Shown piece after piece: positions 1 to 7,544 of a DNA stretch of 31,073 bases. Below the pieces are notes generated by a model. It ran no database searches, was not told the DNA's origin, and saw only the letters and a program-made list of their open reading frames with translations. The translations under genes and the position numbers were made by a program. Positions within the stretch are counted from its first letter, which is position 1. Each line of letters begins with the position of its first letter. The DNA lies in the NCBI GenBank assembly GCA_024277285.1, contig JAJRVM010000038.1, positions 1 to 31,073 on the forward strand, in the 5' to 3' direction. Origin of the DNA: Planctomycetota bacterium. GTDB taxonomy: Bacteria; Planctomycetota; Planctomycetia; Pirellulales; Pirellulaceae.

Positions 1-434
1 ACACACGCACACCGCAGTTCTTTCAACGCCACAACCGACTCGTCACGCCGACCGCGAAACCATTACTCAATTTCAAGTGGCGTCTCGGTTGAAAGGCGAG
101 CGGCCAATGTTGAAGCCAACCGCGTCTTGATTCGGCCTCAGCAAAGCGACGGTTAATAGAAAGCCTTCCGTTCGACCGACGAAGGACGCCTTGCTGGTAG
201 CCGACCAGTCGTGCTCCCAGCCGGGGCAGGCCCGGCGGAGAGCCTCTTCATCAGCGTCTATCCGCGTTTATGAGCGGTCCCTTCCTAAATGGGAGGCAGG
301 CGTCAATGGCAAGGCGTCAATGGCACAGGTTGTGCTCGCATCGACACAACGTGGCTCTGAGGGGTCCACCTCACGGGTGTTTCTTAGGTGGTTCTTGCGG
401 CAAAAAATCCGGCCTAGGGCTGGAGCGGCGTTCT
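1..434. other. Gene-free left edge
   Basis: I see no convincing gene in this stretch. A 113-codon open frame starting at 191 has Arg/Ser-rich composition, no clear ribosome binding site and no recognisable domain, and it runs through a dispersed repeat (247-288), so I treat it as chance. The interval otherwise serves as upstream sequence for the secreted protein at 535. Confidence 0.55.
247..288 (+). repeat. 42-nt dispersed repeat, copy 1
   Basis: This 42-nt segment matches the reverse complement of 15321-15362 at 39 of 42 positions. It begins TTCATCAGCGTCTATCC and ends in a CGGTCCCTTCC-type tail. Both copies lie in gene-free DNA. The class is unknown; nothing in it looks coding. Confidence 0.85.
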
Positions 435-443
435 TGCTAGAAT
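435..443 (+). promoter_or_regulatory. Candidate extended -10 promoter
   Basis: TGC followed by TAGAAT (438-443) fits an extended -10 box about 90 nt upstream of the start at 535. No good -35 box lies 16-18 nt upstream, which is tolerable for an extended -10. This is inference from sequence only. Confidence 0.35.
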
Positions 444-534
444 CCCAGCCGAATTCAAACCGGCCGCGAGCGTATCTTGCACCTTCGTGGGCTCGGGTCC
501 ACAGGCACGAGAAAAGGATTTCCAGGGACTGAAT

Positions 535-1554
535 ATGAATTCCAAAACGTCATGGCTGACGACGATCTCCTGTATCACGTTGTGCGCAACGATCTTTGCC
601 GCACCTGCACTGGCTCAACAGGCAGGCGTTCCTGCTGGCGGCGTGCCGAGAATGGCACGTAACACCAACCCTCGCGGCGCGGTGCCGGCCAACGGTGTTC
701 CACGCGGCGCGAACCGGGCGGGGCCGGTGGCAGGCAATCCGTTGCAACCTGAGTGGTACCCACTCAGTGCCAACAGTCAGCAGTATCTGGACAAGGTATT
801 GGGGTATTGGGAGTTCAAGAGCAGCCAGATAAAGCGGTACCGATGCAATTTTCGCCGCTGGGAGTACGATCCGGTCTTCGGTCCCAAGAACACCTTCAAG
901 ACCTTCAGTAAAGGTGTCGTCAAGTACTGGGCACCCGACAAAGGGCTGTTCAAAGTCGAGAAGATGAGCCAATACGTGGCGCCGGCGACGCCGGGTGGGA
1001 AGAGTACGTACAAAGCGGCCCAGCAGAGCATGTACGAGCATTGGGTATGTGACGGTGAGTGGGTGTACCAGTTCGATTACCAAGAGAAGAAGCTGGTGCA
1101 GACTCAGTTGCCGCCGGAGTTGCGTGGCAAGGCGATCGCCAAAGGACCGTTGCCATTCTTGTTTAACGCCAAGGCGGATGATATCAAGCGGCGTTTCTGG
1201 TTGCACGTGATTACGCCCCCTTCGGCCAAGGGCGAGTACTGGCTGGAAGCGGTACCAAAATCGGCCGAGGATGCTGCGAACTTCAAGAAAGTTCATGTGA
1301 TCATCGACGAAGCGGACTATCTGCCCAAGGCAATGATCGTCTTCGATCCCAATCAGGCGGCGTCCAAGACGACGTTTGAATTCTCTGACCGCGAGGTGAA
1401 CTTCAGCATTCTGGCGGCGCAGTTGAATTTGTTTCACCGCGAATTCTTCGAGCCCGCAGTGCCAAAGGGTTGGGTCAAGAAAGTGCAAAAGTGGCAGGCA
1501 GTCACGCCAGCGACGGCCAGCAAACCTGGGGCTGGCAGCTCGTCGCGACGTTGA
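535..1554 (+). CDS. Secreted TIGR03009-type planctomycete protein
   Basis: This 339-residue protein has an N-terminal signal peptide (residues 1-24, hydrophobic core SCITLCATIFAAPALA, likely cleavage after ALA). A Gly/Pro/Arg/Asn-rich linker follows to about residue 65. The globular body begins near YLDKVLGYWEF and shows RYRCNFRRWEYDPVFG and a PDKGLFKVEK segment. I recognise this pattern as the planctomycete-restricted TIGR03009 family, whose fold resembles LolA/DUF2092-type lipoprotein carriers and whose function is unknown. The ATG at 535 was preferred to an upstream GTG at 487 because it places the signal peptide at the N-terminus. The C-terminus is a short Ala/Thr/Ser/Arg tail. It stands alone, with about 550 bp before the next gene. 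The family assignment is from memory; export is well supported by the sequence. Confidence 0.82.
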   Translation: MNSKTSWLTTISCITLCATIFAAPALAQQAGVPAGGVPRMARNTNPRGAVPANGVPRGANRAGPVAGNPLQPEWYPLSANSQQYLDKVLGYWEFKSSQIKRYRCNFRRWEYDPVFGPKNTFKTFSKGVVKYWAPDKGLFKVEKMSQYVAPATPGGKSTYKAAQQSMYEHWVCDGEWVYQFDYQEKKLVQTQLPPELRGKAIAKGPLPFLFNAKADDIKRRFWLHVITPPSAKGEYWLEAVPKSAEDAANFKKVHVIIDEADYLPKAMIVFDPNQAASKTTFEFSDREVNFSILAAQLNLFHREFFEPAVPKGWVKKVQKWQAVTPATASKPGAGSSSRR

Positions 1555-1646
1555 GCTCCGTTCCCACGACGCTCGGCAAGACGAATCGACGCCCGCGTTT
1601 GCTGCCGCCGCATTCGCGGCTCCGCTTTCTCGATCGGCTGCCCGTA

Positions 1647-1698
1647 CCATGGGCTGACGCCCATGGCTGCATGCTATGGCCGCTTCGCGGCTGCATAG
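1647..1698. repeat. Two adjacent palindromes downstream of the TIGR03009 gene
   Basis: CCATGGGC (1647-1654) and GCCCATGG (1659-1666) form a perfect 8-bp stem with a 4-nt loop. Immediately after it, CTATG-GCCGC (1674-1683) pairs with GCGGC-CATAG (1687-1698, 2-nt bulge) around TTC. There is no T-run, so neither is a canonical terminator. They look like small dispersed palindromes of the kind common in planctomycete spacers. The rest of the 1555-2107 spacer holds no gene I can support. Confidence 0.7.
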
Positions 1699-1778
1699 TT
1701 CCTCAAGATTTCCAGGCATTCACTCTTTTTCCTGGAATCCCGGGAATGCTGTGTCTTTCCCCCCTCTTGGCTGGGCCC

Positions 1779-1784
1779 TATAAT
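1779..1784 (+). promoter_or_regulatory. Candidate -10 box (TATAAT) upstream of the nfeD gene
   Basis: A perfect TATAAT occurs about 325 nt before the ATG at 2108 in the nfeD-floA direction. The -35 position (about 1756-1761, TTTCCC) is weak, so the promoter call is tentative. If used, the transcript would have a leader of about 315 nt. Confidence 0.3.
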
Positions 1785-2107
1785 GACCTCGGGCCTGAAA
1801 ATCACGGCAACGTCGAGCGACTGTTCGGCGGAAAAGCCGGCAGAGTTCCCAACATCCTCCCGCCGGACCAGAATCACTATGTATGTGATCGTTGCGATTC
1901 GGCCGTATGAGATTTGCTGACGTTGAGCCACGACTGCCCGGTTCGGTCGAGCAGAACCGAGACCTGCCGCGCGGCCCGTCGTTTGCCAAAGGAACGAAGT
2001 GAGTTTTTGCACGTTCGTTTGTGGATAGCAAACCGGGTTACTTCGTCCCATGCGAACGCGGGCGCTGACAGAACGGAGTGTTTCTTATGTTGGGGGGGGG
2101 CGAACAG

Positions 2108-3811
2108 ATGAAACCTACTCGCATGGTAGCCATGCTGCTGGCCATGGTAGCGTTGGTGCTGATGGCCGCGCAAAATTCCGCCAAAACTGCGCCCGATGGT
2201 CCGTCGAAGCGGGCACCCCGAAACGACTCGCAGGAAGTGGCTGGCGGTAAACGGGCCGTCGAGTCGGCAGCGCAAGTGGCGTTGATTCCCGTTCTTTTGC
2301 CGCTGTTCGGCGACGCGGACCAAAAGGTGATGGTGTCAGCGACTCAGGCATTACAATCGATGAAGTCGGGCAATGCCCGCGGCATCATGATTCTTGAATT
2401 TCGTGCGCGCGACGGGAAGTCGATTGGCAACACGGGATTTGAACGCGCGTTAAGCTTGGCGCGATTCTTGGCGAGCGACCAGTTTAGTCGAGTGCGCACG
2501 GTCGCTTATGTTCCGGTCTCCCTCTCCGGGCATGCGGTGTTACCGGTGCTGGCTTGCGAAGAGATTGTGATCAACCCGGACGCACAGTTTGGCGCGGCAG
2601 GGCGTGGCACTCGGACGGTCGACGCCACCATGCGTACGGCCTATCGCGAGATCGCTCAGCGTCGTCGAACGGTTCCGGTGCCGATCGTATTGAGCATGCT
2701 CGACCCGAGTTTGACCGTGATCGAGACACAATTGGTAGGTGGTGGCACGCGTTATGTCCTGAGCAGCGAATTGCCGGCATTGCGCAAGGAAGTTGAAGTG
2801 TGGAAAGAGAACACCATTGTGCCAGCCGGCAATCTGGCGACATTTTCGGGCCGCGAAATGCGTTTGAAATTTGGTTTTGCCAGTCACTTGGCGACCGATC
2901 GCAAGGAGTTGGCCAACGCGTTGCAGGTGGCGCCCGAAGCCATCCGTGAGGACGTGGTGGTCCAGCAGGCATGGCGCGCGTTACAGATCGACTTGCGCGG
3001 GCGCATCACGCCCCGATCGGTTGATGACGTTGCCCGCATGATTCGTGACGCCGAGCGAAAGCAACGGGCCAACCTGATCTGCTTGCGGATCAACAGCCCT
3101 GGAGGCCAGGCGGCGCCGGCATTGCGATTGGTGCAGATTCTTGCCGGGCTGGACGCCAATACGGTGCGGACGGTAGCGTTTGTCGAGGGCGAGGCGCGGT
3201 CGGTGGCGGCGCTGGTTGCGTTGGCGGCAGACGAGACTTACGCACGTGAGGATGCGGTCCTAGGCGGGCCGGGCGACGCGGTAATCGATCGTGGGGCCTT
3301 GGAAGCGTTGCGCGATCCGGTTGAATCGTTGGCGACTGCAAAGAATCGCGACTGGTCGTTGATGCTGGCGCTGGTCAACTCGGATCTGGAAGTGTTCCGT
3401 TATCGCCGCGAGGGGACTGGGGCGATACGCTATTTTTCGGAAGAGGAACACGCCGCTCAGCAGGACCCCGATCAGTGGCGGCGCCTGGCCCCGCTGGATC
3501 TTGCAGAGGGGATCACCGGCTTGGAGGCGAAAGAGTTCGGGTTGATCGCGGACGTGGCGGACGATGTGGGAGCGGCACTACAGCATTTCAACATCGAGGA
3601 TGAGATAACGGTGGCCAAGCGAAGCTCGGTCGTCAGTACCATCGAGCGGTTGGCCACGCAAGCGTGGTTCGCGCGCACGTTGCTCTTCATCGCGTTCTTT
3701 GCGCTGATCAGTGAAGCATCGGCGCCTGGGATAGGTGTGGCCGGATTTGTTTCGGGTTTGTGCTTCTTGCTCTTTTTCTGGTGTCAGTTTCTCAATGGAA
3801 CCGCAGGTTAG
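2108..3811 (+). CDS. nfeD: Long NfeD-family membrane serine protease (ClpP class), N-terminal part, ends at an in-frame amber codon
   Basis: From the ATG at 2108 the product is 567 residues. A GTG at 2078 and an ATG at 2087 are further upstream; 2108 was chosen because it directly precedes a signal-like helix (residues 6-21) and follows a G-rich run that can serve as the binding site. Two ClpP/crotonase-like domains are visible. One spans about 88-200, with SLSGHAVLPVLACEEI near 138-153. The other spans about 295-400, with RINSPGG at 327-333 and SVAALVALAADE at 365-376. Membrane helices start at about 522. Long NfeD proteins cleave membrane-associated substrates and work with flotillins, which fits floA downstream. 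The frame stops at TAG (3809-3811), where homologues as I recall them read GTAGW-LE. The same frame then continues, so the gene is either split, read through, or damaged. The catalytic Ser/Lys pair could not be assigned with confidence. Confidence 0.85.
   Translation: MKPTRMVAMLLAMVALVLMAAQNSAKTAPDGPSKRAPRNDSQEVAGGKRAVESAAQVALIPVLLPLFGDADQKVMVSATQALQSMKSGNARGIMILEFRARDGKSIGNTGFERALSLARFLASDQFSRVRTVAYVPVSLSGHAVLPVLACEEIVINPDAQFGAAGRGTRTVDATMRTAYREIAQRRRTVPVPIVLSMLDPSLTVIETQLVGGGTRYVLSSELPALRKEVEVWKENTIVPAGNLATFSGREMRLKFGFASHLATDRKELANALQVAPEAIREDVVVQQAWRALQIDLRGRITPRSVDDVARMIRDAERKQRANLICLRINSPGGQAAPALRLVQILAGLDANTVRTVAFVEGEARSVAALVALAADETYAREDAVLGGPGDAVIDRGALEALRDPVESLATAKNRDWSLMLALVNSDLEVFRYRREGTGAIRYFSEEEHAAQQDPDQWRRLAPLDLAEGITGLEAKEFGLIADVADDVGAALQHFNIEDEITVAKRSSVVSTIERLATQAWFARTLLFIAFFALISEASAPGIGVAGFVSGLCFLLFFWCQFLNGTAG
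3809..3811 (+). other. In-frame amber codon inside the long nfeD gene
   Basis: The frame reads AAT GGA ACC GCA GGT TAG TTG GAA CTG. The protein before and after forms one continuous NfeD membrane region. A single G-to-A change from TGG (Trp) would create this stop. TAG also ends the HD-domain gene at 6918 and the LarA-like gene at 29585, so genome-wide reassignment of TAG is unlikely. Confidence 0.9.
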
Positions 3812-4327
3812 TTGGAACTGACGTTGTTTCTGGGAGGACTTGTCTGCATCGCTTTGGAGATCTTCGTCATCCCGGGCTTTGGCGTGTTTGGGGTTGGTGG
3901 TGGTGTCATGGTGCTGACGTCCATTGTGCTTGCCAGCCAGACCTTTGTTTTTCCACACAACTCGTACCAGATGAATCAGGTGCCTGGTTCACTGATGACG
4001 ATGGTGGTTGCCTGTGGTGGAGTGATGTCGGCCGTATGGATTATGCGGCGTTTCTTGGCCGATTCCTGGTTGTTCCGGCGGTTGATGTTGACGCCACCCT
4101 CGGAAGACCTCGATTTGGACCAGTCCGAGTCGCTGGTGAATTGGGATCATTTGACCGGCAAGCGAGGGGTTACCATCACGCAGTTGACGCCGTCCGGCAA
4201 AGCGCGTTTTGGCGATGATGTGATCAGCGTGATTAGCGACGCCACGGTGATTCCCAAGGACTCGGCCGTGCATGTTGTCGAGGTGCATGGCAATCGTGTT
4301 CTGGTCGAACCACTGGAGGAGGTTTGA
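3812..4327 (+). CDS. nfeD: C-terminal part of the long NfeD protein (membrane helices plus OB-fold)
   Basis: This 171-codon stretch is in the same frame as the upstream protease part and begins directly after its TAG. It holds two or more membrane helices (about residues 3-45 and 58-75), including the NfeD signature-like ALEIFVIPGFGVFGVGGG. A C-terminal NfeD OB-fold follows, with LTGKRGVTITQLTPSGKARFGDD and ending in GNRVLVEPLEE. The only nearby start is the TTG at 3812, preceded by a weak GCAGG, so separate translation would rely on termination-reinitiation. Joined to the upstream part it gives about 739 residues, a normal length for long NfeD. It is followed 7 nt later by the short nfeD gene. 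That it belongs to the upstream gene is strongly supported; how it is expressed is not known. Confidence 0.8.
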   Translation: MELTLFLGGLVCIALEIFVIPGFGVFGVGGGVMVLTSIVLASQTFVFPHNSYQMNQVPGSLMTMVVACGGVMSAVWIMRRFLADSWLFRRLMLTPPSEDLDLDQSESLVNWDHLTGKRGVTITQLTPSGKARFGDDVISVISDATVIPKDSAVHVVEVHGNRVLVEPLEEV

Positions 4328-4334
4328 ACGCCAT

Positions 4335-4916
4335 ATGGAACCGTTATTCTGGCCAGTCGTATTGTTGACCTTAGGGGTCACCTTGATCTTTCTCGAGATC
4401 TTCGTGCCGTCGGGAGGCGTGCTCAGTGTGTTGGCCGCTTGTGCCGTTGTCGCGGCGGTAGTCGTTGCCTTTACGGACGGGTTCATGACCGGAACGATTG
4501 TGTTGCTCTGTGCCACCATTCTGGTGCCTCTGGCGGTCGGTTCGGCGATCAAGTGGTGGCCGCACACGCCGTTGGGAAAGCTGATCTTAATCAAGCGTCC
4601 GGAGAGCGAAGCGGAAGTGCTTCCCGATACCGACGAATATCATCGCGATCAAATGATTGGCAAGAACGGCGTGGCCAGGAGCGATCTTCTGCCCAGTGGT
4701 GATGTGAAGATCGACCAGCGTGTCTATGACGCCGTCAGCGGCGGCATGCCAATCAACAAAGGGCAGCTGGTGCGGGTGATTGACGTCCATACACAACGAC
4801 TCATCGTTCGCCCGCTCACAGATAAGGAAATTGCCGCTCAACAGAGCGTCGATGACGTCTTGTCGACCCCCATCGACTCGTTGGGGATCGAACCATTCGA
4901 GGACCCGCTGGCTTGA
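4335..4916 (+). CDS. nfeD: Short NfeD-family membrane protein
   Basis: The product is 193 residues. The ATG at 4335 follows GGAGGAGGT (4315-4323), while an open frame extending upstream overlaps the previous gene and lacks a comparable site. Two or three membrane helices fill residues 5-70 (LFWPVVLLTLGVTLIFLEIFVP, then a second hydrophobic block ending near AVGSAIKWW). The C-terminal half is an OB-like NfeD domain, with MIGKNGVARSDLLPSGDVKID and QRLIVRPL near the end. It has no protease domain, so it matches the short NfeD class that partners flotillins. It sits 7 nt after the long nfeD frame and is surely co-transcribed with it. FloA follows after a 253-nt spacer carrying a promoter-like box and a repeat element. 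Confidence 0.85.
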   Translation: MEPLFWPVVLLTLGVTLIFLEIFVPSGGVLSVLAACAVVAAVVVAFTDGFMTGTIVLLCATILVPLAVGSAIKWWPHTPLGKLILIKRPESEAEVLPDTDEYHRDQMIGKNGVARSDLLPSGDVKIDQRVYDAVSGGMPINKGQLVRVIDVHTQRLIVRPLTDKEIAAQQSVDDVLSTPIDSLGIEPFEDPLA

Positions 4917-4961
4917 CAACGCTTTGGCAAAGGGGTACACGAACGGTTGCCGCTTTTGTTG

Positions 4962-4967
4962 TATAAT
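4962..4967 (+). promoter_or_regulatory. Candidate -10 box (TATAAT) for floA
   Basis: TATAAT, preceded by TTG, lies about 200 nt upstream of the floA ATG and just before the 94-nt repeat element (4984-5077). No good -35 hexamer sits at 16-18 nt. If it is used, transcription would begin near 4974 and the repeat would form most of the floA leader RNA. Confidence 0.4.
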
Positions 4968-4983
4968 GCGCAGGGCGACGGGG

Positions 4984-5077
4984 CAGCAGGGCCGCCAACC
5001 AACTCCGAGCTACCGTTCGGGGCCCCATTGGCCCGCTCCCGTTGGTCGCTGGAACTTTGTCAAAGAGTTAACGATCT
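4984..5077 (+). repeat. 94-nt conserved element, copy A (upstream of floA)
   Basis: This matches the reverse complement of 21430-21522 at roughly 86% identity with one single-base gap. The best conserved blocks are CAGCAGGGCCGCC at the start, TCCCGTTGGTCGCTGG in the middle and AGAGTTAACGATCT at the end. The copy ends 92 nt before the floA ATG. It has no coding character. It may be a leader RNA, a terminator-like repeat, or a dispersed element. Confidence 0.9.
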
Positions 5078-5169
5078 TTGGAGTTAGGTAATATAGCGGT
5101 GTTTTTCGCCGAGTGTTTTTCGGAGAGTGTTTGTTGCCCAAATGTGCCACCGGCACGGGAGTTTCCCTT

Positions 5170-6225
5170 ATGATATTGCTGGCCCAGAATAGTCCTATGA
5201 CAACGGTGCTCGTGCTGTTTGGATTGTTTGCGGCGATTACCATTTTGGTGGTGTTCGGGATTTTTGCCGCCTATTTTCGCTATTGGATCCAATCGTTCCT
5301 GACGCGCGCTGGCATCGGGTTCAGCGATTTGTTGGGGATGTCGTTCCGCAAGGTCAGTCCCAAGGTGATAGTGCGGAGCAAGATCATGGCTGTACAGGCC
5401 GGTTTGCTCGAAACGGATGATATTTCGACCAAATCGCTCGAAGCTCACTATTTAGCGGGTGGCAACGTCCCGTTGGTAATTCGAGCACTGATTGCCGCCA
5501 AGAAGGCAAAGACCATCCAGCTGACGTTTCGGGAGGCGACGGCGATCGATCTGGCGGGACGCAATGTGTTGGAATCGGTGCAAACGAGCGTCTACCCCAA
5601 GGTGATCGACTGTCCCGCCAAGGGGTCGGCCAAGAGCTCGCTCGATGCAGTGGCCAAAGATGGCATTCAATTGAAAGTCAAGGCACGGGTCACGGTGCGC
5701 GCGAATCTGCAGCAGTTGATTGGCGGAGCCACCGAGGAGACGATTGTCGCGCGTGTGGGCGAGGGGATTGTCAGTGCCATCGGCTCGGCTGAAACGCATG
5801 CCAATGTGCTCGAGAACCCGGACACCATTTCGAAAGCCGTGTTGGCCCGCCGGCTCGATTCACAAACTGCGTTTGAAATTGTCTCGATCGACATTGCCGA
5901 CATTGACGTAGGTGAGAACATTGGTGCTCGGCTGCAGGCCGATCAAGCGGAAGCTGACACGCGTGTGGCCCGCGCCCGAGCCGAAGGACGCCGCGCGATG
6001 GCGGTGGCGGCGGAGCAGGAACAGCTTGCGGGAATCGAGGAAAGCCGTGCCAAGTTAGTGGACGCCGAAGCCGAAGTCCCGCGTGCGATGGCGGTCGCGT
6101 TTCGTACCGGCAAGCTCGGTATCATGGAGTATTACAAGTTGCGTAATATTCAGTCCGATACCGACATGCGGAAGTCGATTGCCGGCACCAGCTCCTTACG
6201 CTCCAAGACGACCGTCATGGACTGA
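5170..6225 (+). CDS. floA: Flotillin-like protein FloA
   Basis: The 351-residue product is an SPFH-domain protein of the FloA/YqfA family. It scaffolds functional membrane microdomains and is normally encoded beside nfeD, as here. A membrane-inserted hydrophobic segment covers residues 10-35. [21 protein letters not shown] near residues 48-68 is the family hallmark. The SPFH core follows, with [20 protein letters not shown] and [17 protein letters not shown], and then an Ala/Glu-rich helical region (about 255-320, [19 protein letters not shown]) that would oligomerise. The ATG at 5170 follows GGGAG (5157-5161) at good spacing, so I rejected an upstream GTG at 5113. Length and motifs look complete. 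It is probably co-regulated with the nfeD genes but may have its own promoter in the 253-nt spacer. Confidence 0.95.
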   Translation: MILLAQNSPMTTVLVLFGLFAAITILVVFGIFAAYFRYWIQSFLTRAGIGFSDLLGMSFRKVSPKVIVRSKIMAVQAGLLETDDISTKSLEAHYLAGGNVPLVIRALIAAKKAKTIQLTFREATAIDLAGRNVLESVQTSVYPKVIDCPAKGSAKSSLDAVAKDGIQLKVKARVTVRANLQQLIGGATEETIVARVGEGIVSAIGSAETHANVLENPDTISKAVLARRLDSQTAFEIVSIDIADIDVGENIGARLQADQAEADTRVARARAEGRRAMAVAAEQEQLAGIEESRAKLVDAEAEVPRAMAVAFRTGKLGIMEYYKLRNIQSDTDMRKSIAGTSSLRSKTTVMD

Positions 6226-6282
6226 CCCGTCCTAAGAGCCGTGAGTGGACGGCGAACTAGTTCACGCAAAAAGAGGGTTCTT

Positions 6283-6762
6283 ATGGCTGATGACCTTGAT
6301 GCCTTTCTCCGGCAAGCGGCGGCACGACGCGCGGAACGCAAGAAACCGAGCCCTGCTCAGCCTGCGCCAAGTAAACGGCAGCCGGCGCTGCCGCAACAAC
6401 CGGTTCAGCGCCGCACGGCGGTCGACCCGGCCGAGGTCCAGGTGGTGGAGGCGGTCGTGGTTCCGGTACCGCCAGATCGACTGGAATCCAACGTTGATAC
6501 GTCTCGTTTCGGAAGGCGGGCCGACCAGCTGGGTGAAGAAGTCGAGTTAGCCGACGAGCATGTCGCAGAGCGTTTGCACGATACGTTCGATCATCGGCTC
6601 GGTTCACTCAAGGTTGATGGTGGGCTTAACGCACCGGCGGAACAAGGGGCGGTCGAGCTGTCACTGAGGCAGGAAATCGCCGCCATACTGGCAGACCCAC
6701 AAGCCGTGCGGAAGGCAATTATACTGAGCGACATCTTGAGCTCGCCCGAACATCGCTGGTGA
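6283..6762 (+). CDS. Small hypothetical protein following floA
   Basis: The product is 159 residues. The ATG at 6283 follows GAGGG (6273-6277) with 5-nt spacing, which decides against an upstream GTG at 6241. The N-terminus (MADDLDAFLRQAAARRAERK) is charged and helical. A Pro/Gln-rich linker covers about residues 20-50, then an acidic middle. The C-terminus forms a compact helical motif (LRQEIAAILADPQAVRKAIILSDILSSP). There is no signal peptide or membrane helix, so it is probably cytoplasmic. It starts 57 nt after floA on the same strand and is likely the last gene of that cluster. I do not recognise a named family; an adaptor or accessory role at the FloA/NfeD membrane site is only a guess from position. 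Confidence 0.75.
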   Translation: MADDLDAFLRQAAARRAERKKPSPAQPAPSKRQPALPQQPVQRRTAVDPAEVQVVEAVVVPVPPDRLESNVDTSRFGRRADQLGEEVELADEHVAERLHDTFDHRLGSLKVDGGLNAPAEQGAVELSLRQEIAAILADPQAVRKAIILSDILSSPEHRW

Positions 6763-6771
6763 TGAACAGCG

Positions 6772-6911
6772 TGTAGCTTGGGAATCTTTCCCAAGCATGG
6801 ACACGTTTCCACCTGCAAAGCCATTCCTATTGCCGTGAAGCGGGCACAAGGCGCTAGCCGCCCGCCACGCCTGGGATGGAATCCCAAGCTACGATCTTTC
6901 CCAAGCGTGGC
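6772..6911. repeat. Nested direct and inverted repeat between convergent genes
   Basis: GCTTGGGAA (6776-6784) and TTCCCAAGC (6788-6796) form a perfect 9-bp hairpin with a 3-nt loop, 14 nt after the stop of the floA-linked gene. The unit ATCTTTCCCAAGCRTGG occurs at 6784-6800 and again at 6895-6911. GTAGCTTGGGA (6772-6782) is inverted as TCCCAAGCTAC (6884-6894). The hairpin has no T-run but lies between convergent genes, so it may help end transcription. Confidence 0.7.
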
Positions 6912-6917
6912 CAGACT

Positions 6918-7493
6918 CTACGGTTTGGTTAATCCGAGCGTTTCGGCATGTGGCGTGACGGCGTCGATGACGAATTGAATGTGTTCGTTCAGGTCGATCC
7001 CCAGGTCCTCGGCACCCGTGACGATGTCATCCCGATTCACGGCCGCGGCGAAACTCTTTTGTTTCATTTTCTTACGCACACTCTTGGCTTTCATGCCAAT
7101 GATGCCATCGGGCCGCACCATGGCGCAGGCCCCGATGAACCCGGCCAACTCGTCACATGCGTACAGCGTCTTATCAAGCTGCGACAGACGTGGACAATCG
7201 CCAACGTAATCGGCGTGCGATTTGATCGCGTAGATCACGTCCGCCGGGTATCGATGCTCGGCAAGGATTGCGGCGCCTTGCAATGGATGGTCGGGTGGTG
7301 TGGGCCATCGTTCATAGTCGAAGTCGTGAAGCAGGCCGACGATGCCCCATTTTTCGACATCTTCATTGAACTTGACGGCATAAGCACGCATGGCCGCCTC
7401 GACGGCCAGCATGTGCCTGCGCAGGCTTTCACTCTGGGTGTACTTGCACAGCAATGCGAACGCTTGATCGCGATCCATGGTTGATTCGTCCAT
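6918..7493 (-). CDS. HD-domain phosphohydrolase-like protein
   Basis: This 191-residue protein carries the HD superfamily metal ligands: His27 (SLRRHMLAVE), His56-Asp57 (VGLLHDFDYE) and a later Asp114 (LYACDELAGF), with extra histidines at 69 and 93. HD proteins hydrolyse phosphate esters, often nucleotides; the substrate here cannot be read from sequence. It has no membrane segment. The C-terminal third (KAKSVRKKMKQKSFA, then GAEDLGIDLNEHIQFVI) resembles small stand-alone HD hydrolases. The ATG at 7493 was kept, although an ATG at 7478 (MDRDQAF) is equally possible and neither has a strong binding site. It lies 51 nt downstream of the TPR gene and may be in one transcript with it. It ends in TAG. 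Confidence 0.82.
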   Translation of the reverse strand: MDESTMDRDQAFALLCKYTQSESLRRHMLAVEAAMRAYAVKFNEDVEKWGIVGLLHDFDYERWPTPPDHPLQGAAILAEHRYPADVIYAIKSHADYVGDCPRLSQLDKTLYACDELAGFIGACAMVRPDGIIGMKAKSVRKKMKQKSFAAAVNRDDIVTGAEDLGIDLNEHIQFVIDAVTPHAETLGLTKP

Positions 7494-7544
7494 CGCGTGG
7501 GTTGAAAGAAACGCCGATTCTTATCGGATCGTTATTCGGCCACC

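Noticed and set aside
191..532. 113-codon plus-strand frame near the left edge
   Set aside because: It crosses a dispersed repeat, has no binding site, and shows low-complexity Arg/Ser/Ala content.
550..1719. 389-codon open frame antisense to the TIGR03009-type gene
   Set aside because: It mirrors a well-supported gene, has Arg/Leu/His-rich composition typical of antisense frames in GC-rich DNA, and contains no recognisable domain.
3809..3811. Reassignment of TAG to an amino acid throughout the genome
   Set aside because: TAG is the natural end of the HD-domain gene and the LarA-like gene in this window, so general reassignment does not fit.
4913..4967. TTGACA at 4913 paired with TATAAT at 4962 as a promoter
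   Set aside because: The 43-nt spacing is far too long for a -35/-10 pair, and TTGACA overlaps the stop codon of the short nfeD gene; only the TATAAT is kept as a tentative -10.
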